The notes under the pieces: model-generated
Database searches by the model: none
Seen by the model: the letters and a program-made list of their open reading frames with translations, nothing else
Told to the model about the DNA's origin: nothing
Part shown: one piece after another, positions 43,693-51,685 of the stretch
Position numbering within the stretch: position 1 is the stretch's first letter
Layout of the letters: every line of letters begins with the position of its first letter
From: Runella defluvii
GTDB taxonomy: Bacteria; Bacteroidota; Bacteroidia; Cytophagales; Spirosomataceae
Assembly: GCF_014195535.1 (NCBI RefSeq)
Contig: NZ_JACIBY010000010.1
Location: forward strand, 1 to 64,000
Direction of reading: 5' to 3'
DNA length: 64,000 nt
Program-made: the position numbers and the translations under genes

Positions 43693-46284
43693 ATGCAGCA
43701 CACGCCACCGCGCTGGGTCAGGACACTGCTGAGATGGTGGGCCGACCCCAATACCTCGGAAGAAGTTGAAGGTGATTTATTAGAATTATACAACTATTGG
43801 GTAGCTACCGTTGGCGAACGCAAAGCCAATTGGAAATATACCTTGAATGCCTTGAAACTTTTACGCCCATTTGCCAAAGACAAACAATCTCAGTATCCCA
43901 CAACCTATTTATACAGTCCAACGATGATACGTAATTATTTCAAAATCGCTTTTCGTAATGCGCTGAAATACAAATTGTTTTCTTTTATCAACCTGCTTGG
44001 CCTGAGTCTTGCGTTGCCGTCGGCACTAATGGCGTTGATTCAAATCGTTTCCTATTACGAATACGACAATTTTCACCAAGACAGCGACCGCATCGTCCGA
44101 ATCATCACCGATGAAAAGCAAGAAGATGGAGAAATGACGCACTGGGCGTCAAGTCCCGTAGCGTTGGGGAAATACATCAAGGAAAAATGGGTGGGTGTCG
44201 AACAATCCACGACGCTTGTGCGTGATTCTAAATGGGTGTTGAGCAGTGGAATCAAAACAAAAAACGTACGGGCGATTTACGCCGACGCGGCCTTTTTTCA
44301 AGTCTTTCATTTTCCTTTGGAAAAAGGGAGCTATCCCGTAGAAGCCCATACCGTGGTGCTTACCCACGAAACTGCCGAGTGGTTTTTTAAAGAAGTAAAT
44401 CCAATCGGGCGTATTTTGGAACACCCTACCTACGGTGGTTTTAAAGTAGTAGGCGTTCTCAAGCCTTTTAACCAGCAAAAAACGCAGTTCAGAACCGATG
44501 TGCTGGTGCCTTTAGCGGGGTACTCGAACGGTAGTGATAAAGCAAAAGAATGGTCGGAATTAAATGCCCATACCTTTGTCAAACTATCGAAAGGGCGGAG
44601 CATCGCGTCATTTAACAAACAATTGGGCGCAACTTCGAGCGAAGTCAACAAATTACTGAACGCAGCGGCGGGAAAGGGTTTGGCTTTTCAGGCACAGACC
44701 TTGGGTGACATTTCTCCGTCGGAAAATGAGTTAAAAAACGACCCGTACGTTCAAGACGTCCGAAGCATTTACATCAATTTTGGGTTTCAGTTAATTATTC
44801 TTGTTCTCGCAGCCTTAAACTACATCAACCTTACGCTGGCTCGTTCGATGAACCGAAGCCGTGAAGTAGGCGTGAGAAAAGTAGCGGGAGCGACCAAGTC
44901 GCAAATCATTTTTCAGTTTTTGACCGAATCGGTGCTGATTTCGTACCTCGCACTGGGCATGGGTTTGTTTTTACTGTGGATGATAAAAACGTTTATTCAC
45001 GTTTCGTGGCTTACGTGGGAGATTGACCATTGGGAATACCTTATCTTGCTGTTTTTGGCCTTTAACTTCGTTTTGGGAATTGTTGCGGGGGCTTCTCCTA
45101 GCCTTGTATTGTCGTCCTACCAGCCTGTCAAAGTACTAAAAGGCACTATTTCGCCCGCGAGTTTTGGTAAAATCGGTTTTCGTAAATCGCTGATAATTGT
45201 TCAGTTTACGATTGCACTGGTGTATATTTTCTTCATTGGGCACGCCTACCACCAAATAGAGTACATGGCGAATGACAACGTAAATTACCAGCGCGAAAAT
45301 AGGCTGAACATTCACCTGACAGGAACGTCGAACGAGCGTTTTGCGGCGGAGGTAAGCACCGTCAAAGAAGTGGAAAAAATCGGCTACACGTCGCTGAGTT
45401 TTGGCAATACTCCGCCTTACATCGAAATAAAAAACACCAAAAATGACGCCCCAAAGCCCGCGTTTTTTTACGCGGCTGACCGCCAGTTTATCGACAACAT
45501 GGGGTTAAAAATAGTAGCTGGCAAAAACCTGCCCGAAACCAAGTCCGAAATGGCTTTGCCCATGGTGGTAGTGAATCAAAAAGCGGTAGAGCATTTGCAC
45601 TTAGGGGCTGACCAAGAGGCGATTGGCAAACTCATCGTTTTGAACGATACCGTTTCGGCAACGATTGTTGGGGTGGTGGCCAATTTTTGTCACTACGATT
45701 ATGAGCACAAAATCGAACCCGTCGTGTTTCAGTACCAGCCTGCTGCGTTCAGGGTTATGTGCCTGACAACTTCGCCTGCCACCGACCGAGCATCTTTGGA
45801 AGCTACCTTGGCCTCGCTTTGGAAAAAACACCATCCGTACGTCGAAATGAATGCGTCGTGGCTTGATACCGACATGTATGAGCGTTACTATCCCTACGAA
45901 GACATGCAGTTTGCGGGTATGCAGAGCATTGTCATTTTTGTGGTAGCGATTCTAGGACTGATTGGCATTCTGACGTACAGTTTAGAAAAACGAACCAAAG
46001 AAATTGGTATCCGTAAAGTAATCGGGGCTACTGCGGAAGAAGTGATGAGGCTGTTGGCCGCCGATTTTATCAAACTCCTCAGCATTGCGGCTGTTGTGGC
46101 AGTTCCGCTGGGAGTGGCGATAGGGCTGTACATGAATAGTTACCTTGTGTTTCATAACGGCGTTAGCTATTTCACGATGGCGGCTCTTCTTTTAGTTGTT
46201 TTGGGCGTTTCGTTGGCCATCGTGGGTTATTTTTCATGGCGAGCGGTACAAACCAATCCCGCTAAATCATTGAAGTCGGAATAA
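43693..46284 (+). CDS. Orphan FtsX/MacB-type permease P10 (prefix type D), diverged
   Basis: 863 aa. Prefix 1-77 is nearly identical to P9, but beyond Met78 it is the most diverged member. TM1 reads LFSFINLLGLSLALPSALMA. The first periplasmic domain opens EYDNFHQDSDRIVRIITDE and lacks the usual VTGVYEDLP-type motif (it has VVGVLKPFNQQ). The FtsX segment is ARSMNRSREVGVRKVAGATK. The last block replaces the SCLGLFGLASF signature with AILGLIGILTYSLEKRTKEIG, and the tail is NPAKSLKSE. It keeps eight TMs and an open frame, so it is not a pseudogene. A typical prefix on an atypical body suggests recombination. Confidence 0.9.
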   Translation: MQHTPPRWVRTLLRWWADPNTSEEVEGDLLELYNYWVATVGERKANWKYTLNALKLLRPFAKDKQSQYPTTYLYSPTMIRNYFKIAFRNALKYKLFSFINLLGLSLALPSALMALIQIVSYYEYDNFHQDSDRIVRIITDEKQEDGEMTHWASSPVALGKYIKEKWVGVEQSTTLVRDSKWVLSSGIKTKNVRAIYADAAFFQVFHFPLEKGSYPVEAHTVVLTHETAEWFFKEVNPIGRILEHPTYGGFKVVGVLKPFNQQKTQFRTDVLVPLAGYSNGSDKAKEWSELNAHTFVKLSKGRSIASFNKQLGATSSEVNKLLNAAAGKGLAFQAQTLGDISPSENELKNDPYVQDVRSIYINFGFQLIILVLAALNYINLTLARSMNRSREVGVRKVAGATKSQIIFQFLTESVLISYLALGMGLFLLWMIKTFIHVSWLTWEIDHWEYLILLFLAFNFVLGIVAGASPSLVLSSYQPVKVLKGTISPASFGKIGFRKSLIIVQFTIALVYIFFIGHAYHQIEYMANDNVNYQRENRLNIHLTGTSNERFAAEVSTVKEVEKIGYTSLSFGNTPPYIEIKNTKNDAPKPAFFYAADRQFIDNMGLKIVAGKNLPETKSEMALPMVVVNQKAVEHLHLGADQEAIGKLIVLNDTVSATIVGVVANFCHYDYEHKIEPVVFQYQPAAFRVMCLTTSPATDRASLEATLASLWKKHHPYVEMNASWLDTDMYERYYPYEDMQFAGMQSIVIFVVAILGLIGILTYSLEKRTKEIGIRKVIGATAEEVMRLLAADFIKLLSIAAVVAVPLGVAIGLYMNSYLVFHNGVSYFTMAALLLVVLGVSLAIVGYFSWRAVQTNPAKSLKSE

Positions 46285-46293
46285 ACACCACAA

Positions 46294-46329
46294 TGTCCTA
46301 TGCCGTACAAATGTGTACGAAAACGGACA
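46294..46329 (+). promoter_or_regulatory. Operator E: two 16-bp palindromes before P11
   Basis: Site 1 is TGTCC-N6-GTACA (46294-46309) and site 2 is TGTAC-N6-GGACA (46314-46329), centres 20 bp apart; the two sites are mirror images of each other, so the whole 36 bp is symmetric. TGGCA follows after 65 bp. P11 therefore has its own unit under the same control although it has no PadR. Confidence 0.82.
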
Positions 46330-46394
46330 TTTATGGTTGAATTTTTCTTTTCTATAATACTGATAATCAGTGTTTTATTTCATTTCTTGGTAGT

Positions 46395-46409
46395 TGGCAA
46401 ACTATTTGA
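46395..46409 (+). promoter_or_regulatory. Sigma-54-like -24 block before P11
   Basis: TTGGCAAA followed by CTATTTGA: -24 GG present and TTGA at the -12 position, the closest of the five to TTGC. P11 starts 60 bp downstream. Confidence 0.45.
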
Positions 46410-46454
46410 CGGTTTTTTAGGAAAAGTATTCTGTAAGAACTGAGACTAGAACCT

Positions 46455-48884
46455 ATGCTAAAGAACTACTTCAAAATCGCGTGGAGAAACCTCTCAAAAA
46501 ATCGTGTCTATTCGGTCATTAATGTGGCGGGATTGGCGATTGGTGTGGCGGCAGTTGTGCTGCTCTTTTCCTTAATTCATTTTGAACTGAGCTACGATAC
46601 ATTTCACGAAAAAAGTGATCGCATTTACCGCATTGTTCGGACCAATACCTACGCCGATGGGAATGTAGAACATACGTCGGGAGCGCCCTTGGCCATGGTG
46701 GATGCCTTGCCGCAAGACATTCCGCAGTTTGAAAAGGTAGTGCCTTTGTGCGGAACGATTGACCCGCAGATTACGGTGCTTGGCAACGACGCCAAAAGCA
46801 CCAATACTTCCGTGAAATTTAATGAAGAAAAACAGGGGATTTGTGCAGGCCCTGAGTTTTTCGACGTATTTGATTATCAGTGGCTTATCGGGACACCTCA
46901 GGTGCTGAAAGAGCCTAATGTGGTAGTGTTGACCAAAAAATACGCCAATAAGTACTTTGGAAATTATACGGATGCCGTAGGAAAATACGTAAAAGTCAAC
47001 AACGTAGTAACGATGCGCGTGGCAGGTATCCTGGAGGACGTACCCCTCAACACCGACTTCCCCGTCAATATCCTTTTTTCGTACGAATCAAAGCGGAAAA
47101 ACCCTGCCACCTTTGGTTTCGGTACGTTTGACAATTGGGGCTCTACCAGTAGCATGGATAATATTTACGTGTTGATGCCCAAAGGATTTTCAGCCGAAAA
47201 CGCCAATAAATTGTTAAAAACTTTCGGTCAAAAACATTATAAAGACGATACAAACGATAAAAAAGAACATGCAATCGTAGCGTTATCAACGGTGCATTAC
47301 GACGACCGTTATGGCAATTTCAGCGACCGTGTTGTTTCCAAAAACAAGCTTATCGGGGTGGCACTTGTGGGCGTATTGATTATTTTGATGGCTTGCATCA
47401 ATTTTATCAACATCTCTACGGCCATTGCCAGCAAGCGCGCCAAAGAAGTGGGTGTTCGCAAAACCCTCGGCAGTGCCAATCGTCAGTTGGTCAGTCAATT
47501 TATGATTGAAACCGTGGTGGTAGTCGGCATTGCGATAGGGTTGGGGCTGGCCTTGGCGTCGATGGCATTGCCCTTGCTTACGCAGTTATTTGACTTTCCG
47601 AGCGAGGCCAGGCCTTTTTCAGAGCCCATTCTTTGGGTATTTGTGGGGGTGTTGTTCTTTGTGATTAATAGTTTGTCAGGCATTTATCCTGCGTCGATTC
47701 TTTCGTCATTTTCACCGTTGGATGCGTTTCGGCAAAAAGCCAAAACCAATTGGACAGGGCGGGTTTCGTTGCGTCAGGGGCTGATTGTTTTCCAATTTAC
47801 GATTGCCTTGGTGATGATTTTTGGCACCATTGTCAACTTTCAGCAGATGGAGTTTATCAGTAAAATGGATTTAGGCTTCAAAAAAACGGGCGTATATACC
47901 TTGGCGATGGACGTGGAGTACCGAAACCGTTATGACCTCTTTCGCAACCGTCTCAAGCAACTTTCGGAAGTAGAAGCGGTGTCGTTTTCGAGCGATGAGC
48001 CTTCTTCACAAAACAACTGGCAGGTGAATTTTTCATACGATAATTCGCCGAAAGATGCTCCTTTTAACTCTGATTTGAAACTTGCCGATGGCGACTATGC
48101 CGCTACTTATGGCTTAAAAATCATTGCAGGTAATCCGTATTTGGTGAGTGATACTTTGCGTAAAATCATTGTGAATGAGACCATTTTGAAAAAATTAAAC
48201 GTCAAAAATCCTGAACTCGCCATTGGTAAAATGGTCAGAGTAGGAGGGTGGGAGCCCGCGCCGATTGTGGCAGTCGTCAAAGACTTTCAGGTGGGTAGCG
48301 CCCGCGATGCCATACGCCCCGTGATGATTGCCAAATTAGAAAAATACCACTGGAGAAGTGGAATCAAGATAACGTCGGCCAACCTCACCGAAACCGTTGC
48401 CAAAATCGAAAAGATTTACAGCGAGGTCTTTCCAGAAGTAGTATTTAACGGAAATTTCTACGAGGATAAACTGGAGAAATACTATAAAACCGAGCAACAA
48501 CTGGGCTTGTTATACCGCATTGCTTCGCTGCTTTCTGTTTTCATTGCCTGTTTGGGCGTATTTGGATTGGTGACATTTGTGGCCGAACAGCGCGTTAAGG
48601 AAATCGGTATTCGGAAGGTGCTGGGAGCCACCGTGAGCCACATCACCCTGATGATTTCCAAAGATTTTATCAAACTGGTGGTGGTGTCGATGTTCATTGC
48701 ATTTCCCGTCGCTTACTACTTGATGAAGCAGTGGCTCGATGATTTTGTGTATCGAACGACCATCGAATGGTGGTATTTTATCGCCACGGGTATCATTGCC
48801 CTCGTCATTACGTTTGCATCGGTAAGTTACCAGTCGATTCGGGCGGCGTTGACCAATCCTGTTAAGAGTTTGAAGTCAGAATAA
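46455..48884 (+). CDS. Orphan FtsX/MacB-type permease P11 without prefix
   Basis: 809 aa. It begins MLKNYFKIAWRNLSKNRVYS, exactly where the internal methionine stands in P1-P10, so it is the unfused form. TM1 ~18-42; first periplasmic domain ~45-293, opening SYDTFHEKSDRIYRIVRTN; TM2 ~296-318, TMs ~345-370, 390-410 and 435-455; second periplasmic domain; last block LLSVFIACLGVFGLVTFVAEQRVKEIG; tail NPVKSLKSE. It lacks both prefix and PadR but keeps the common operator. That separates prefix from operator and suggests that prefix and PadR belong together. A strong terminator follows. Confidence 0.92.
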   Translation: MLKNYFKIAWRNLSKNRVYSVINVAGLAIGVAAVVLLFSLIHFELSYDTFHEKSDRIYRIVRTNTYADGNVEHTSGAPLAMVDALPQDIPQFEKVVPLCGTIDPQITVLGNDAKSTNTSVKFNEEKQGICAGPEFFDVFDYQWLIGTPQVLKEPNVVVLTKKYANKYFGNYTDAVGKYVKVNNVVTMRVAGILEDVPLNTDFPVNILFSYESKRKNPATFGFGTFDNWGSTSSMDNIYVLMPKGFSAENANKLLKTFGQKHYKDDTNDKKEHAIVALSTVHYDDRYGNFSDRVVSKNKLIGVALVGVLIILMACINFINISTAIASKRAKEVGVRKTLGSANRQLVSQFMIETVVVVGIAIGLGLALASMALPLLTQLFDFPSEARPFSEPILWVFVGVLFFVINSLSGIYPASILSSFSPLDAFRQKAKTNWTGRVSLRQGLIVFQFTIALVMIFGTIVNFQQMEFISKMDLGFKKTGVYTLAMDVEYRNRYDLFRNRLKQLSEVEAVSFSSDEPSSQNNWQVNFSYDNSPKDAPFNSDLKLADGDYAATYGLKIIAGNPYLVSDTLRKIIVNETILKKLNVKNPELAIGKMVRVGGWEPAPIVAVVKDFQVGSARDAIRPVMIAKLEKYHWRSGIKITSANLTETVAKIEKIYSEVFPEVVFNGNFYEDKLEKYYKTEQQLGLLYRIASLLSVFIACLGVFGLVTFVAEQRVKEIGIRKVLGATVSHITLMISKDFIKLVVVSMFIAFPVAYYLMKQWLDDFVYRTTIEWWYFIATGIIALVITFASVSYQSIRAALTNPVKSLKSE

Positions 48885-48914
48885 AGAACGCATCAATTGC
48901 GGCTATATCCACCG

Positions 48915-48954
48915 GTTACCGAGGAAAGAAACATTCTTCGGTAACTTTTTTTTT
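48915..48954 (+). terminator. Rho-independent terminator after P11
   Basis: A 12-bp stem (GTTACCGAGGAA at 48915-48926, TTCTTCGGTAAC at 48934-48945, one G-T pair) with a 7-nt loop and nine T residues (48946-48954). It closes the permease array. Confidence 0.92.
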
Positions 48955-49043
48955 ACTCATGCAACGAATGCCCTCCGAAATACATCTTTATCCCAACAGC
49001 CATTTTTTAAGATTCTTTAACAGCCCCCCAATAAAGTTTGAAG

Positions 49044-49051
49044 TAGCTTTG
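49044..49051 (+). promoter_or_regulatory. -7 promoter box of the DUF5916 gene
   Basis: TAGCTTTG is an exact TAnnTTTG match 42 bp before the ATG at 49094, in the region after the P11 terminator. No clear TTTG at -33. Confidence 0.5.
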
Positions 49052-49093
49052 TGTACTTAATTTTTACAGCCTATCTCGTTACCTAAACAGTCG

Positions 49094-51568
49094 ATGAAAA
49101 AGACATTTATTCTTTTTTGGGGGTTTGCGTTGGTGCAAACCTCTCTCCTCATGGGGCAAGTAATTCCCAAAAAACTTCCCGCCCAACGCACTACCCTGCC
49201 CGTATTGATTGATGGAAAACTAAACGACCCTGCGTGGAAGGAAGCCGCCAAAGCCGACGATTACACCGAATTTCGCCCCGTAATTGGACGCAAAGAAGAG
49301 CAAGGCAACCATACCGAAACCTTCTTGATGTACAACGACGAAGGGATTTATTTTGGTGGAACGTGTTACGAACGTAGCCTCGACAGTATTTCAAAAGAAC
49401 TCAAAGGTCGGGATGGATTTGGGATGAACGATTACATCGGTATTATCTTCGATACTTACAACGACAAACTCAATGGCTTTGAGTATTTTGTCACGCCGCT
49501 GGGCGAGCAATGGGACGCCAAAATGACGTCTAACACCAACAGCGATAACGGCGGGGAAGATTTTAGCTGGAATGCCGTATGGCAAAGCGCCGTGGTGATG
49601 CACGACAAAGGCTGGTCGTTTGAGGTGTTTTTACCCTACTCGGCCATTCGTTTTAGCAAATCCAACGTACAAGATTGGGGGCTAAACATCACCCGCCGCC
49701 GTCGAAAAACCGAACAACAATATACTTGGAATGCCATTGACCCCAACGTCAATGGCTTTTTGACCCAAGAAGGACAATGGACGGGCATTAAGGACATAAA
49801 ACCGCCGTTGCGTTTGCAATTTTCACCTTATTTCTCGGTGTATGCCAATCATTTTCCAACGAGTCAACCCGCCCAAAAAGATTGGACGCACCAAGTATCG
49901 GGCGGGATGGACGTAAAAGTAGGACTGAGTCAAGCATTTACGTTAGACGCTACGCTAATTCCCGATTTTGGACAAGTCCAAAGCGATAATCAAGTGCTAA
50001 ACTTGAGCCCGTTTGAGGTAAAATTCAACGAAAACCGTACCTTTTTTACCGAAGGAACGGAGTTGTTTAACAAAGGAAATCTGTTCTATTCGCGCCGAAT
50101 TGGTGGAACACCGATTCATTTGGGAAAAGTGTATGACGATTTGGAAGCGGGAGAACGGGTAACGAAAAACCCCACGGAATCGAAGCTGCTCAACGCCACC
50201 AAAATCTCGGGACGTACCAAAAATGGACTGGGAATTGGGATTCTAAACGCGATTACTCGCCCCCAATACGCCCTGATTGAAAATACTGAAACGGGCCAAA
50301 CCCGCCGCTTTGAAACCGACCCAACCACCAATTACAACATTGCGGTGTTAGACCAAACCTTCAAACACAACTCAAGCGTGAGTTTTGTTAACACGAGCGT
50401 TATTCGAGGAAACAACAACTACAACGCCAACGTGAGTGCGGGTTTGTTTAGTTTTTTTGATAAAACCAATACCTACAACTTGGCGGGAAGCGCGGCCATT
50501 AGTCGCTTAAATTTTAAAAGTGCAGCCGACAACAGCACAGGTTACAGCCATACCATTTCGTTTGCCAAAACCAGTGGCCGTTTTACGTTCAATGCCGCCC
50601 AAGAGTTGACGGATACCAAGTTTACGAGCAATGATTTGGGGTATTTTACCAACAACAACTTCATCAATCACCGCATGTATGTCGGCTACCGCTACACGGA
50701 GCCCAAAGGGTGGTACAACCGCATTTTTTTAAATCTTAATGCCAACATAAGTTCGTTGTATTCGCCCATCGGCGACATCAAATCGAAGTACCAGCAATCG
50801 CGGGTGCAGTTTAATTTTAATGCCCAAACCAAAAAACTGATTTGGTTTGGACTGATGCTTAATTTCCGTCCGAAAGAGAACGATTTCTACGAGCCACGCA
50901 AAACGGGTTATATGTATGCCCGTGGCAATAGCGTGACAATCGGCGGCTGGATAGAAAGCAACCCTGCCAAAAAATACTCCTATTCAGTGGAGGCATTTGA
51001 GCGAGCTTTCGTCAATTTCTACCAGCTAAACGGCTTGGATTTGTACATCAACCAAACCTACCGATTCAACAGTAAATTATCGGTAAGTCACCTGCTTGGG
51101 TTAGAACCTCGGCCGCGCAGTATTGGTTTTACCACGATTTTGGACGATAACAGCATCGTGATGGCGCTGCGTAAAGTCAACACCATCAACAACGTCGTGA
51201 ACCTCAAATACAGCTTTACCAACAAAATGTGGTTGACGTTCAGAGCACGGCATTATTCGAGTGTGGTCAACAACAAGGAGTTTTTTACCTTGCAAAAGGA
51301 TGGTTCGCTAGAATCTCGCGCCAAATTGAGCGACCAACTCAACCGAAACGTAAATTTCTTCAACGTGGACATGGTCTATACGTGGCAGTTTGCACCAGGT
51401 AGTTTCTTCAATGCTGTTTGGAAAAATGCTACTTTCCACAGCTCTAACCTCGTGGACGAACGCTATTTTGATAATCTCCAAAATACCCTCCAAGCCGACC
51501 AAAACAACAATATTTCGGTAAAAGTGATTTACTTCTTGGATTATTTGCAGCTGAAAAAGAAACGGTGA
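49094..51568 (+). CDS. DUF5916 outer-membrane protein with CBM9-like domain
   Basis: 824 aa. Signal peptide 1-21 (LLMGQ), then a carbohydrate-binding family 9-like (DOMON) domain at ~30-225: LPVLIDGKLNDPAWKEA, TFLMYNDEGIYFGGTCYE, WSFEVFLPYSAIRFS. The rest is a DUF5916 beta-barrel with many alternating strands ending in SVKVIYFLDYLQLKKKR. Such proteins sit in the outer membrane and are thought to handle glycans or peptides, but no member has a firmly established role. It is transcribed alone from a TAGCTTTG promoter after the permease terminator. Confidence 0.92.
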   Translation: MKKTFILFWGFALVQTSLLMGQVIPKKLPAQRTTLPVLIDGKLNDPAWKEAAKADDYTEFRPVIGRKEEQGNHTETFLMYNDEGIYFGGTCYERSLDSISKELKGRDGFGMNDYIGIIFDTYNDKLNGFEYFVTPLGEQWDAKMTSNTNSDNGGEDFSWNAVWQSAVVMHDKGWSFEVFLPYSAIRFSKSNVQDWGLNITRRRRKTEQQYTWNAIDPNVNGFLTQEGQWTGIKDIKPPLRLQFSPYFSVYANHFPTSQPAQKDWTHQVSGGMDVKVGLSQAFTLDATLIPDFGQVQSDNQVLNLSPFEVKFNENRTFFTEGTELFNKGNLFYSRRIGGTPIHLGKVYDDLEAGERVTKNPTESKLLNATKISGRTKNGLGIGILNAITRPQYALIENTETGQTRRFETDPTTNYNIAVLDQTFKHNSSVSFVNTSVIRGNNNYNANVSAGLFSFFDKTNTYNLAGSAAISRLNFKSAADNSTGYSHTISFAKTSGRFTFNAAQELTDTKFTSNDLGYFTNNNFINHRMYVGYRYTEPKGWYNRIFLNLNANISSLYSPIGDIKSKYQQSRVQFNFNAQTKKLIWFGLMLNFRPKENDFYEPRKTGYMYARGNSVTIGGWIESNPAKKYSYSVEAFERAFVNFYQLNGLDLYINQTYRFNSKLSVSHLLGLEPRPRSIGFTTILDDNSIVMALRKVNTINNVVNLKYSFTNKMWLTFRARHYSSVVNNKEFFTLQKDGSLESRAKLSDQLNRNVNFFNVDMVYTWQFAPGSFFNAVWKNATFHSSNLVDERYFDNLQNTLQADQNNNISVKVIYFLDYLQLKKKR

Positions 51569-51607
51569 TAGCTTTGGCAACCAGCCACGCAAGCATATTT
51601 TGGTGAA

Positions 51608-51679
51608 ATTCCAGTAGATGTGTAAGAGTTGTCTCTTATTTGTATATATAATTTATTTTTATATTACATCTACTGGAAT
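51608..51679. repeat. 14-bp inverted repeat flanking the TlpA-gene leader
   Basis: ATTCCAGTAGATGT (51608-51621) and its exact complement ACATCTACTGGAAT (51666-51679) enclose 44 bp of AT-rich sequence immediately before the ATG at 51686. There is no T-run after the right arm. It could be an RNA hairpin sequestering the start region or the ends of a small element. Confidence 0.7.
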
Positions 51680-51685
51680 CCCATT

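Noticed and set aside
15868-48884. C-terminal tail NPVKSLKSE shared by nearly all permeases as a new signal
   Set aside because: A P-x-x-x-L-x-x-E tail is usual at the end of MacB/FtsX-type permeases in general, so conservation here reflects the family and not a special tag.
15868-48884. Complete MacAB-TolC-type efflux operons
   Set aside because: No ATP-binding domain, membrane-fusion protein or outer-membrane channel gene is found in the array or elsewhere in the window.
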